The notes under the pieces were generated by a model. The model was given only the letters and a program-made list of their open reading frames with translations. It searched no databases and was not told the DNA's origin. A stretch of 64,000 nt of DNA from Chryseobacterium sp. KACC 21268 (GTDB lineage: Bacteria; Bacteroidota; Bacteroidia; Flavobacteriales; Weeksellaceae), in contig CP117875.1 of NCBI GenBank assembly GCA_028736075.1, positions 806,001 through 870,000 of the forward strand. Direction: 5' to 3'. Position numbers and translations under genes: made by a program. Positions 25,691 through 34,999 of the stretch are shown piece after piece; positions within the stretch are counted from its first letter, which is position 1; each line of letters opens with the position of its first letter.

Positions 25691-28018
25691 TTAGTTCTTA
25701 ATGATCTTCTTGGTCACTGGTTTCCCGTTTTCCGGTTCGATTTTCAAGAAGTAAACACCATTGTTCAAATTAGAAATATTGATGCTTGATCTGTTCTCCG
25801 TGGTCAAAATAATTTGTCCAGCGGCATTGTAAAGACTCGCTTTGAATTTCGAAACGTTCTTATCCAATTTGATATGGATGATATCCTGAGTTGGATTCGG
25901 ATATACACTGATGCCGTTCTTAAGATTTTCAACATCAGAGTTTCCTAAAACTTCGAGGCTGATCTTATCTTTCAAAATCCCTAATGACTGTGAGGTCAAA
26001 TAAACTTCTACATTCGTATTGTCAACAAATCGAACAGCACCAGAGAGTACAATCGTATTGAAATAATTGGTCGATGCTTTTTCTGTCCACGTTTCGCCGT
26101 TGTTGCTCGAGTAGATCACTTTGGGAAGCGTGTCCAGATAAGAGTATCCAATAGCTACGATCTGACCGTTTTGTTTTGTTGAATGCTCTACTTTGTGAAC
26201 CATTCCGGTGTAGATCTTTGTCCAGCTACTTCCTCCGTCCATAGAAGTGTAGATTCCGTTAGAAGCTGCAATCGTGTACTGATTTAAGTTCAAAGGATTC
26301 TGAGTCAGCTCCAATGCGATGTTTGGTAACGTCAGATCTTCTAGTCCATTGGTGATCTTGGTCCAGGTTGCGCCACCATCTGTGGTTTTCAAAAGTTCGT
26401 TTCCTACGGTTACCAAAACTTCATCTGGATTATTTTTATTCACTTTGATCCCATAGATATAATCATCACTGTAAGGCAACATCATAAACTCAGTTTGTAC
26501 ATCATCCGGATTTGTAAAATTAGCTTTGAGCAATGTGGCATTCACACCGTTGAAAGTCGCTAGCCAAGCAATATTCGGATTGGATGAATCTGTTTCTGCA
26601 GCGGTGAAACCTGTGTCATAGGTCGTGTAGATCGGCGTTTTGTTGATACCGTAATCATTACTGACATTGATCGTGCTTCCCATAAAAGAAGAGTCGAAGG
26701 TGAAAACTCTTCCTGGATAATCTTTATCGGTGTGCACAAGACCGATTTGTCCGCCCATAGGACTTTCATTCAATGGGAAAACGTTGATCGGTGTTTCCTC
26801 ATTGGTTTCGAGATTCTTAACCGTATAGCCGTATTGAACGCCGTACATCAATTTGTCGGTTCCATTGTCATTGAAGATATTCAGATTTCCCATCCCTTCA
26901 AAAAATGGATTTTTAAGGCTTGACAAGGTGATGCCTTTATCTGTCGATATTTTAGGATAACGATTGCTCGCAATCAAAACTTCATTACTGTTGAAAGGAT
27001 TGAAAGCTGCGCCAATGCCGTAGAAATAAGAATGTCCGTCAGTCAATCCATCGTGTGTCGTTGTGGTCCAAGTGGTTCCACCGTTTGTGGTGACAGCCAC
27101 TCTGTCATCAGCTAAGATTAGAACGTGATCGCTATCGTTTGGATTGATGTGGATCTTCGGAACATTTTTCAGTCCGAAATCACTATCTGACCAGGTGATT
27201 TGCGTTTGCTCTGTCCACGTTGCGCCACCATCGGTTGATTTGTAAACCGCTTCGTGCTGATCCAGGTAAGTCCAAAGAACGCCTGTTCCCACGTAGATGA
27301 TGTTGCTGTTGTTTGGGTTAATGTCAATAGATTGTAAGATCAGGCCGTTCAAAGTTTCCGTCCAGGTCGCACCACCGTCAGTTGAACGGAAGAAGCCGCC
27401 GTCCTCATTTCCAGCACCGCCATTGCGGGCGAGGTATAGGTTTTGAGGGTTTTTAGGATCCATCTTCGCATCGTTCAGGATGACACTTTCGTGGTCGGTT
27501 CCGTCATAGACTTTGTTCCAAGATGTTCCGCCGTTGTTGGTTGTGAAGAATTTATCCTGGTCGCCACTTGTTAAGATGGTCGCCGTATTCATAGTTCCAT
27601 CATCCAGAAGAGAATAATTTTTGATCCCAAAGACAGCCTCGTCCAGCGGAATATTGATCTCTTTAATGATTGATTTGGATTGCAGGTCAAAAACGGCAAC
27701 CTTGTTCATAGTGCTTCCGCCGCCATAATACTCGATAAAACTTAATGCAGTGCCGTTGTTTGTAAGGCGCATTTCCTGGATTGCGGGTGCCCATTCTGGG
27801 TCTGGAAGTGTGTAAAGGACATTCCAAGTCAGACCATTATCGGTAGAGACCAAAATGTGTGAACCAATGTAGCTGGTTGCGTAGATCTTGTTGGGAGTTA
27901 TTTTGTCGTAAGCAAAATTCCGCATCATCCCATAATCCTGATTTCCTGCAAAACCTACTTGCGAAAAGTAAAGCTGTACGAACAAGATGAAAAATAAAGT
28001 AAAAGTTGTTTTCTTCAT
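25691..28018 (-). CDS. T9SS-secreted beta-propeller (VPS10/sialidase-like repeat) protein
   Basis: 775 aa. Sec signal (KKTTFTLFFILFVQLYFSQ). The body has at least seven BNR/Asp-box-like repeats of the form STDGGATWTE, TTNGGTTWTT, STDNGLTWNV and SSNNGETWTE, building one or two beta-propellers of the sortilin/exo-alpha-sialidase/photosynthesis-stability type. The last ~75 residues are a type A T9SS sorting domain: ISVYPNPTQDIIHI, ASLYNAAGQII, NGVYFLKIE and a KKIIKN end. The protein is exported by the type IX system and displayed or released; no glycosidase catalytic site was recognised. A TATATTTG -7 is at 28050-28043 on the minus strand. Confidence 0.92.
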   Translation of the reverse strand: MKKTTFTLFFILFVQLYFSQVGFAGNQDYGMMRNFAYDKITPNKIYATSYIGSHILVSTDNGLTWNVLYTLPDPEWAPAIQEMRLTNNGTALSFIEYYGGGSTMNKVAVFDLQSKSIIKEINIPLDEAVFGIKNYSLLDDGTMNTATILTSGDQDKFFTTNNGGTSWNKVYDGTDHESVILNDAKMDPKNPQNLYLARNGGAGNEDGGFFRSTDGGATWTETLNGLILQSIDINPNNSNIIYVGTGVLWTYLDQHEAVYKSTDGGATWTEQTQITWSDSDFGLKNVPKIHINPNDSDHVLILADDRVAVTTNGGTTWTTTTHDGLTDGHSYFYGIGAAFNPFNSNEVLIASNRYPKISTDKGITLSSLKNPFFEGMGNLNIFNDNGTDKLMYGVQYGYTVKNLETNEETPINVFPLNESPMGGQIGLVHTDKDYPGRVFTFDSSFMGSTINVSNDYGINKTPIYTTYDTGFTAAETDSSNPNIAWLATFNGVNATLLKANFTNPDDVQTEFMMLPYSDDYIYGIKVNKNNPDEVLVTVGNELLKTTDGGATWTKITNGLEDLTLPNIALELTQNPLNLNQYTIAASNGIYTSMDGGSSWTKIYTGMVHKVEHSTKQNGQIVAIGYSYLDTLPKVIYSSNNGETWTEKASTNYFNTIVLSGAVRFVDNTNVEVYLTSQSLGILKDKISLEVLGNSDVENLKNGISVYPNPTQDIIHIKLDKNVSKFKASLYNAAGQIILTTENRSSINISNLNNGVYFLKIEPENGKPVTKKIIKN

Positions 28019-28123
28019 ATCAAATTAGATTTAATTGTTGTACAAATATATTTTCGTATTTGTAGCAACTATTGTAGATGACAAGAATAAACAGGACTTA
28101 TGTAGAAAAAACGTGACATTTTG

Positions 28124-29731
28124 TTATATGCTTGATAAATACGCATATAAATCGTTGGAATTCTCCAAATTCAGTTTTTTGGAAATTCTTTCTTTTCGTT
28201 TTCGGCAAGCTTCAATCGTAATGTTGAAGATGGAAGCGATCTCTTTGGTGGAGAGATTCATATAGATGTAGGAAATGTATCGGATGTCATTCAAGGTCAA
28301 ATCGTTGTGTTTTTCCTTCAATGAGTTGATGAACTTGCTGTTGATCTCCTGGAAGTGATTAAGAAAATCGTCGCCATTATCTTCTTTGGAAAGAACTTCT
28401 TTGAGTTGGTCCAATTGTTTTGCTAACAGAGGATTGGTCAACATTTCCGGCCGCTCCTTCAACCGCAGGATGTAGTCCTCGATCTTGTCATTTTTCTGAG
28501 CAAGATGAATGGCGTTGGCCGCTATCTTTCGGTTTTTGTTTTCGAGTTCGTTTTTCAGTTTTTCTTTTTCGAGAAGCGCGTCGGTTTCCTTTTCCTTGAT
28601 CTGTTTTTCAAGAAGTAAAGCGTAATTCTCTTTATTTTTAAGTTCCAAAGCAATGATCTGCTCATTCTTCTCGGCAAGTCTTCTTTTCTGTTTGTTCTTT
28701 TGAAGATAACCTCGGAAAAGCCAGAGAATAAAGGCAACCACAGCGATCCAAAAACCGATGATGTAAAATTTTAGTTTTTTCTCATTGGTCAGTTCCTTTT
28801 GAGAGTCCTGAAGTTTCAGTTTGATCTCACTGTTCTGGTACATTGCCCGATTTTGGATGGCATTCAGAGAATCTTTTACCACAAGCACAGAATCTTTGTA
28901 TTGAAGAGACTTTCTGTAATCGCCTTCCGCAAAATAATTATCAGAAAACCGGTTGTAGATATCCGTCATATTGCTGTAATTCAGATTCTCCTTCTGCGCT
29001 TGCTTGATGAATGAAAGTGCTTTTTGCTGGTCTTTTTGGTCTTCATACACTTTTGATAATATCAGAAAAGCGGAGACCTTGTGATCATTATATTCCGGCG
29101 TGTTAAGCTTACTGAGTAAGGGATTGAGAAGCGAAAGTGTTTTGGTATAGTCCTTTTGCTCCATTGCATTTTTGGCTTCGGCAATGTCGAGTGCTCTTTG
29201 GATGTCCAGCTTTGCAAGTGGTCTGGCGACAGAAATGTAGTAGGAGGCTTTGTCCAACTCTTTGGTCGTGTTGTAAAGTTCGGCGAGATTGGCTGCGTAC
29301 AAAGAAATCCCGATGGTATCCTTATTCGCTATGGCAAGGTCGTAAGCTCTTTTCTGATGCTTTTCGGATTCTTTATATTTTCCCTGCCGCAGATAGACTA
29401 GTGCGATATTGTTGAGTACGGACATTTCCCTGTCGCTGTTCAGATGCTTGAGAGCAATCGTATAGGCTTCAAGGTAATAATCCAGGGCTTCACTGTAATC
29501 CAGCATCTGATAATAATTGAGACCGATGCAATTGGTGGAGATGAATTGCTGCTCGTACCAATTGTTCTGTTCAGAAAGGCTTTTGGCCTCGGTAAATAAT
29601 TCTAAAGACGCAGTGTGTTTTTTCTGGTACAAAGCCTCAATCCCTTTAGATATCAGTTCATCGCAACGTTTTTTGGAACTGTCATTTTGCAAGACAGAAA
29701 TTAAAACGATAAAGGAGAACAGAAACTTCAT
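28124..29731 (-). CDS. TPR protein with C-terminal LuxR-type helix-turn-helix
   Basis: 535 aa. Short signal-like N-terminus, about six TPR units (30-300, e.g. ALDYYLEAYTIALKHL, GKYKESEKHQKRAYDLA), one TM helix (about 325-345, FYIIGFWIAVVAFILWLF), a long coiled coil rich in Lys/Glu, and a C-terminal HTH (LTLNDIRYISYIYMNLSTKEIASIFNIT as separate helices, ending RISKKLNL). This periplasmic-sensor, membrane, cytoplasmic-DNA-binding layout is common in Bacteroidota and is thought to be a one-component regulator. It lies just upstream of the T9SS propeller gene on the same strand, which may be its target. No ligand is predictable. Confidence 0.85.
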   Translation of the reverse strand: MKFLFSFIVLISVLQNDSSKKRCDELISKGIEALYQKKHTASLELFTEAKSLSEQNNWYEQQFISTNCIGLNYYQMLDYSEALDYYLEAYTIALKHLNSDREMSVLNNIALVYLRQGKYKESEKHQKRAYDLAIANKDTIGISLYAANLAELYNTTKELDKASYYISVARPLAKLDIQRALDIAEAKNAMEQKDYTKTLSLLNPLLSKLNTPEYNDHKVSAFLILSKVYEDQKDQQKALSFIKQAQKENLNYSNMTDIYNRFSDNYFAEGDYRKSLQYKDSVLVVKDSLNAIQNRAMYQNSEIKLKLQDSQKELTNEKKLKFYIIGFWIAVVAFILWLFRGYLQKNKQKRRLAEKNEQIIALELKNKENYALLLEKQIKEKETDALLEKEKLKNELENKNRKIAANAIHLAQKNDKIEDYILRLKERPEMLTNPLLAKQLDQLKEVLSKEDNGDDFLNHFQEINSKFINSLKEKHNDLTLNDIRYISYIYMNLSTKEIASIFNITIEACRKRKERISKKLNLENSNDLYAYLSSI

Positions 29732-29812
29732 AAGGCTTTGGACGAAAACTAATTATCAAGTAAAATTAATCAAATTATTGATGTAATGAAACCGACGACT
29801 TGTGTAGAGAAC

Positions 29813-29838
29813 AAAAAAAACCGGAACTGAATCCGGTT
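29813..29838 (-). terminator. Terminator after the SPOR protein gene
   Basis: Perfect 7-bp stem AACCGGA / TCCGGTT with a 6-nt loop, followed on the minus strand by a run of eight T. Confidence 0.88.
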
Positions 29839-29850
29839 GATATTTTAAAA

Positions 29851-30360
29851 TTATTTCGCTTCTACACAAAAGACAGCGTAAGGAATAACGATGGCCGATG
29901 GATAGAGCCTCTTGATGTTTCTAAGGTCATCCGCAGCGCTCTGTTTGGAAAAGTAGCTTCCGGCCAATATTTTATAATTAGGTCTGAGAGAAGCATCTTT
30001 CTCAACTTTCAGATTTCTGAAGTTATTTCGGAATTCTAAACTGATTTTGCTGGCTTCTTCATTGCTTTTTACTACTACAACCTGAATCTTGTAACCCATG
30101 ATCTTCGGATTTTTTCTGCAGATCTCGGCATTTGTAAGTTCTCTGTTGGCTACCAAAATTTTTGGCGGTGCCTTCACACTTGTTCCGGCAGAACGGTTGC
30201 AATTGCCTTCTACCTTTTCCAAAGCATCATTAATACGTTCATCCAACGAGAAGGAAAGCTCAGTTCCAGAGAGTGTGTCTTTCTTCACAATGTATTGAGC
30301 ATCAATTTGGTAAAAAGAAAATACAGTTGCGATTATGAAAAGCTTAAGCAGATTGTTCAT
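29851..30360 (-). CDS. Secreted SPOR-domain protein
   Basis: 169 aa. Sec signal (NNLLKLFIIATVFSFYQIDAQ). The C-terminal ~75 residues form a SPOR fold: GYKIQVVVVKSNEEASK, PNYKILAGSYFSKQSAADDLRNIKRLYPSAIVIP. SPOR domains bind peptidoglycan stripped of stem peptides, often at division sites. The linker has two cysteines (GNCNRS, AEICRK) and the end one more (AVFCVEAK). Its promoter matches the consensus well (see 30378-30407) and a terminator follows, so it is a single-gene unit. Confidence 0.85.
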   Translation of the reverse strand: MNNLLKLFIIATVFSFYQIDAQYIVKKDTLSGTELSFSLDERINDALEKVEGNCNRSAGTSVKAPPKILVANRELTNAEICRKNPKIMGYKIQVVVVKSNEEASKISLEFRNNFRNLKVEKDASLRPNYKILAGSYFSKQSAADDLRNIKRLYPSAIVIPYAVFCVEAK

Positions 30361-30377
30361 TTAATATTTATTTTAGG

Positions 30378-30407
30378 CAAATTTAAAATAAATTGATTGA
30401 AACGCAA
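30378..30407 (-). promoter_or_regulatory. Promoter of the SPOR protein gene
   Basis: On the minus strand: TTG (30407-30405), 19 bp, TAAATTTG (30385-30378), 17 bp before the ATG. Confidence 0.6.
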
Positions 30408-30490
30408 ACCTTGTTATTTAGAACGTTTACAAATTAATTAGAATTGACAAAAACCATCCGATAAGGTCGTCTTAATTTTTGTTAAAGTGC

Positions 30491-30498
30491 TATTTTTG
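30491..30498 (+). promoter_or_regulatory. -7 element of the Alternative Complex III operon
   Basis: TATTTTTG, 51 bp before the actA ATG. The -33 is not clear. Confidence 0.5.
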
Positions 30499-30549
30499 CG
30501 GAATTGAATGTAAACAGTCAATAGAATTTACTAACCCAAGATTATATAA

Positions 30550-31920
30550 ATGATTAGTTGGAGAAAGCATTACAAAAAGGGTCTGATAGCAATTAGTTTA
30601 TTGTTGTCAACCGGCGCTTCCGTTTATGCACAAGGCGATCCGAAAAAAGGACAGGAGCTTTTCAAAGCGAACTGTACAGCTTGTCACGCTTTGGACAAAA
30701 AAGTTGTAGGGCCTGCACTTGGCGGTGTTGTTGAGAAAGTCACAAAAGATGGTCAAGATGTTGACTGGCTTCACAAGTGGATCACGAACAATGAGAAACT
30801 GAGAGCGTCAGGCGATGCATACGCAAACAAGATCTATGAGGAAAATGGAAAAGTTGCGATGCAGGTATTCGAAGGGAAACTTTCTACTCAGGATATCGAT
30901 GATATCTTGGAATACACAACCAATCCTCCAAAAGAAGAGGCTGCTGCTGAAGCTCCAGCAGGAGAAGCTGATGCAAATAGCACGGCTGCTATCGAAGCTC
31001 AAAAAGCACAACAACTTAATTCTAAAATCGTAATTGCTGCATTGATCGCAATTGCTGGACTATTGGTTTGGCTATTGTTGAAGATTCGCCAATTGGTAAA
31101 ATTACAACAGACTCCAGAATTATCAGAACTTAATTCTTCAAGAGTTGTTTCTTATTCTGCTTTGTATGAAAAATACAGCTATGTAGGAAAAGCCTTAGTA
31201 GGATTACTGGCATTGATTGCTGTTTACGGTGTTTGGAACTGGTTGATGTGGATCGGTGTTTACAAAGGATACGCTCCTGAACAGCCAATCTATTTCTCTC
31301 ACAAGATCCACGCAGGCGAAAACAAAATCGATTGTCAGCTTTGTCACTCCGGTGCAAAATATGGTAAAGTTTCTGAGATTCCTTCTCTTAACGTTTGTAT
31401 GAACTGTCACCGTTCTATTTCTGAGTACAAAGGAAAATACCTTGAGCCAGGAAAAGACAGAGAGTTCTATACAGGAGAGATCAAAAAAATCTATGCTGCT
31501 ACAGGATGGGATGAAGATAAGCAGGCTTACACTGGTAAAACTCAGCCGGTGGAGTGGACAAGAATCCACAATATGCCAGATTTCGTTTACTTCAATCACT
31601 CTCAACACGTTGTTGCAGGTGAGCAGGCAATTATTAATGGATTCAATGCAAAACAGAAAGATGCAGCCAACAAAATTGATGTTGTTTGTAAAGCTTGTCA
31701 CGGAAAAATTGATACAATGAATGTGGTTCAAATGGCTAACAACTTCACAATGGGTTGGTGTATAGAATGTCACAGAACTACAGAAGTAGATATGAATAAC
31801 GGTTATAATAAAGAATACTTCAAAAATCTGCATGATAAGTTGAAAAAACAATATGGTGAAGGAAGTAAGATCACTGTAGATGCAATTGGAGGTCTTGAGT
31901 GTGGTAAATGTCATTATTAA
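30550..31920 (+). CDS. actA: Alternative Complex III subunit ActA (multiheme cytochrome c)
   Basis: 456 aa with six CxxCH haem motifs. A signal peptide leads to a class I cytochrome c domain (about 28-125) with CTACH. An Ala/Glu-rich linker, a TM helix (about 160-178) and a second TM (about 213-232) follow. The periplasmic C-terminal domain has five motifs: CQLCH, CMNCH, CKACH, CIECH and CGKCH. ActA accepts electrons in the quinol:electron acceptor oxidoreductase that replaces bc1 in many Bacteroidota. It heads actABCDEF on the same strand with short gaps. The N-terminal monohaem domain fused to the pentahaem domain is the noteworthy feature. Confidence 0.92.
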   Translation: MISWRKHYKKGLIAISLLLSTGASVYAQGDPKKGQELFKANCTACHALDKKVVGPALGGVVEKVTKDGQDVDWLHKWITNNEKLRASGDAYANKIYEENGKVAMQVFEGKLSTQDIDDILEYTTNPPKEEAAAEAPAGEADANSTAAIEAQKAQQLNSKIVIAALIAIAGLLVWLLLKIRQLVKLQQTPELSELNSSRVVSYSALYEKYSYVGKALVGLLALIAVYGVWNWLMWIGVYKGYAPEQPIYFSHKIHAGENKIDCQLCHSGAKYGKVSEIPSLNVCMNCHRSISEYKGKYLEPGKDREFYTGEIKKIYAATGWDEDKQAYTGKTQPVEWTRIHNMPDFVYFNHSQHVVAGEQAIINGFNAKQKDAANKIDVVCKACHGKIDTMNVVQMANNFTMGWCIECHRTTEVDMNNGYNKEYFKNLHDKLKKQYGEGSKITVDAIGGLECGKCHY

Positions 31921-31941
31921 TAACAAAAATTAGAAGTATAA

Positions 31942-34900
31942 ATGGCTTCAAATAAAATACAATTCAGAAGTATTCACGAACTAAAAGATCCAACCCTGAA
32001 CGGGAAGTTGGCGCTGAAAGAGTTTCAGAATGAGATTCCGGTAGATGAATTCTTGGAAGATGCTGGTAACTCAGGAACTTCTCGTAGAGACTTTCTTAAG
32101 ATATTAGGTTTCTCTACAGCAGCTGTTACTTTGGCAGCGTGTGAGGCTCCAGTTCTTAAAACAATCCCTTATGTGGTAAAACCACACGATATTATTCCAG
32201 GGATCCCGAACTATTACGCCTCTTCATATTTCGACGGATTCGATTTCGCTAGTGTTTTGGTTAAGACCAGAGAAGGTCGTCCGATCAAGATCGAAGCAAA
32301 TCCAGCAGCAGGTTCATTAGGTACAACCAATGCAAGAGCGCAGGCAAGTGTACTTTCTCTTTATGATAATGATAAAGTGAAAAGACCAGCTTTGAATGGA
32401 GATGAGCAAACTGATTTTAACAAGATCGATGATTTCGTTCTAAAAGGTTTGACAGAATCTCAGGCTACTGGTAAAAAGATCGTGGTATTATCTCACTCTT
32501 TCCCAAGTCCAACATTCAAAAAGTTGTTTGGAGATTTCAAAACCAAATATCCTTCTGCAGAACTGATCACTTATGATGCAATTCCTTACGCTGCAGCATT
32601 AGACGCAGCTCAGGAAGTTTTCGGACAAAGAGCATTGCCAGTTTATGATCTTAGTACTTCTCAGTTGGTGGTTTCTTTCCAGGCAGATTTCTTAGGAGAT
32701 TATAATGCTTCTAGCTTAGAAGTATCTTATGCTGCGGCAAGAAAGCCAGGTCCAGAGATGTTGAGACACATTCAAGTTGAATCCAACTTGAGTTTGACTG
32801 GAGCTAACGCCGATTCTAGATACAGATTGAAGCCTAGTGCTGTTTTCAAAACTTTGGTAGAAGTTTACAACGGACTAAATGGTGGAACGGCTGATAAAAC
32901 AGCTTCTGAGATCGTAAAAGAACTTCAGGCAAAAGGTAGCAACGCAGTTGTTTTGGCAGATGGTTCAAAAGCAGCTTACGTTCTAGCACACTTAATTAAT
33001 CAAAAATTAGGATCTAAAGCTTTCACAGGTAAAGCTAATTTCCTTAAAGAATATGACAACGTAAGATTCAACGAATTTTTATCTTGGTTGAATGGTGGAC
33101 AAGTTGGCGTTTTGATCTCCAACAATGTGAACCCGATCTATTCTCACGCAAAAGGTGAATCTCTAAAAGCAGCTTTGTCGAAAGTTCCTTACTCTGTAGC
33201 AATTACAGATAAGAAGAATGATATCTACAAAGCTTCCAAAGCAGTTATTCCTGCGACACATTGGTTAGAATCTTGGGGTGATATCGCTCCGGAAACTGGT
33301 GCATATTCATTGATGCAGCCGACAATCCAAAAGATCTTTACATCAAGACAGGTTGAAGAATCTCTTTTGGTTTGGATCAATGGAAAAAACAGTCCAGCGA
33401 ATAACTATTACGAATATCTTAAAGCAAATGCTTTAACGCTTAACGAAGGGAAAACTTTCAATAAGACTTTATACAATGGTTTCACAACTGGTGGTCTTTC
33501 TACAGGATTGGCCTACACAGGTGGAAACGCAGCTCAGGCTGTTGCTGAATTGTCAGCTTTCAAATCAAATCAATTAGAATTACAACTTTATACCAAATCT
33601 GCAATTGGTGATGGAACACAATCTAACAACCCTTGGTTGATGGAGCTTCCAGATCCGATCTCTAGATTGTCTTGGGATAATTACTTGACGATCTCTCCAA
33701 AAGATGCAGAAGTTTTAGGCCTAGAAAATAGCCTGAATGCTAGAATGCAGTTGGACGGAGACTTGGTAAATGTCACTGCAAACGGTGTAACATTGAAAGA
33801 TGTTCCTGTTTTCATCCAGCCTGGACAAGCTGAGGGATCTTTGGGTCTGGCTTTAGGTTATGGTAAAAAAGATTCAGGGAAAGTGGCTGATACTGGTATC
33901 AATGCTTATCCATTATTCGACGGTTACAATACAGTTCTTACTAATGTAAAAATTGAAAAAACCGGAGAAGATTATGAGTTTGCAGGAATGCAGCTTCAGA
34001 ATACATTGATGGGTCGTTATGAGATCGCTAAAGAAGTTTCTTTGGAAGATTTCATCAACAAACCAACAGATGAGTGGAATAAGCCTTTGGCAATGCACAC
34101 TATCGGAGGTGAGCTTCCTATCGGAAAGATCGACCTTTGGGATGCTTTTGATGATACAGATGGTCCTCACTTCAATCTATCTGTCGATCTTAACTCTTGT
34201 ACTGGTTGTGGTGCTTGTGTAGTTGCTTGTCAGGCAGAGAACAACGTAGCTGTTGTTGGTAAGGAAGAGATCAGAATGTCAAGAGATATGTATTGGTTGA
34301 GAATTGACCGTTACTACTCTGCAATCGAGAAGATTGAAACCAAAGAACAGATTGACAGAGGTCTTAATGCACCAATGTTGTATGGTGGTCCTTTCTCAGA
34401 AGGTATCTTGAACCATCCAGCTGATAATCCAGATGTGATCTTCCAGCCGGTAATGTGTCAGCACTGTAACCACGCACCTTGTGAGACTGTTTGTCCAGTT
34501 GCGGCAACTTCTCACGGTAAGCAAGGTCAAAACCAAATGGCTTACAACAGATGTATCGGTACAAGATATTGTGCGAACAACTGTCCATATAAAGTAAGAA
34601 GATTCAACTGGTTCAACTATGCGTTGAATGACAGATTTGACTTCAATATGAACAATGACCTTGGAAGAATGGTTCTTAACCCAGATGTTGTTACAAGAAC
34701 AAGAGGGGTAATGGAAAAATGTTCTATGTGTATCCAAATGACTCAGTCTACAATCCTTGAAGCTAAGAAAGATGGTAGAAGAGTGAAGGATGGCGAATTC
34801 CAGGTTGCTTGTGCTAACGCTTGTTCTACAGGTTCACTTAAATTTGGAGATATGAATGATGTAGCTTCCGAAGTTCGTAGCTTGTTCAACAGCGAAAGAA

Positions 34901-34992
34901 AATACGTATTGCTAGAAGAGATTGGTACAAAACCAAACGTATTCTATCATACAAAAATCAGAAACAGAAAAGAAAGTTTAAATAATAAATAG
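31942..34992 (+). CDS. actB: Alternative Complex III subunit ActB (molybdopterin-like plus Fe-S)
   Basis: 1016 aa. The Tat-like signal is internal, TSRRDFLKILGFSTAAVTLAAC at about 48-70 when counted from the first residue, a known variant of this family. The large part resembles molybdopterin oxidoreductases but binds no molybdenum in characterised ActB. The C-terminal part (about 750-1016) is a four-cluster ferredoxin domain with CTGCGACVVAC, CQHCNHAPCETVCP, CIGTRYCANNCPYK, and CSMC paired with CANAC. It passes electrons within the complex. The start is 21 bp after actA. Length and motifs are as expected for the fused Bacteroidota form. Confidence 0.94.
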   Translation: MASNKIQFRSIHELKDPTLNGKLALKEFQNEIPVDEFLEDAGNSGTSRRDFLKILGFSTAAVTLAACEAPVLKTIPYVVKPHDIIPGIPNYYASSYFDGFDFASVLVKTREGRPIKIEANPAAGSLGTTNARAQASVLSLYDNDKVKRPALNGDEQTDFNKIDDFVLKGLTESQATGKKIVVLSHSFPSPTFKKLFGDFKTKYPSAELITYDAIPYAAALDAAQEVFGQRALPVYDLSTSQLVVSFQADFLGDYNASSLEVSYAAARKPGPEMLRHIQVESNLSLTGANADSRYRLKPSAVFKTLVEVYNGLNGGTADKTASEIVKELQAKGSNAVVLADGSKAAYVLAHLINQKLGSKAFTGKANFLKEYDNVRFNEFLSWLNGGQVGVLISNNVNPIYSHAKGESLKAALSKVPYSVAITDKKNDIYKASKAVIPATHWLESWGDIAPETGAYSLMQPTIQKIFTSRQVEESLLVWINGKNSPANNYYEYLKANALTLNEGKTFNKTLYNGFTTGGLSTGLAYTGGNAAQAVAELSAFKSNQLELQLYTKSAIGDGTQSNNPWLMELPDPISRLSWDNYLTISPKDAEVLGLENSLNARMQLDGDLVNVTANGVTLKDVPVFIQPGQAEGSLGLALGYGKKDSGKVADTGINAYPLFDGYNTVLTNVKIEKTGEDYEFAGMQLQNTLMGRYEIAKEVSLEDFINKPTDEWNKPLAMHTIGGELPIGKIDLWDAFDDTDGPHFNLSVDLNSCTGCGACVVACQAENNVAVVGKEEIRMSRDMYWLRIDRYYSAIEKIETKEQIDRGLNAPMLYGGPFSEGILNHPADNPDVIFQPVMCQHCNHAPCETVCPVAATSHGKQGQNQMAYNRCIGTRYCANNCPYKVRRFNWFNYALNDRFDFNMNNDLGRMVLNPDVVTRTRGVMEKCSMCIQMTQSTILEAKKDGRRVKDGEFQVACANACSTGSLKFGDMNDVASEVRSLFNSERKYVLLEEIGTKPNVFYHTKIRNRKESLNNK

Positions 34993-34999
34993 GTAAAAA

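Noticed and set aside
31204-31926. 240-codon open frame antisense to actA
   Set aside because: The sense strand has five haem motifs here; the antisense translation shows no family pattern.
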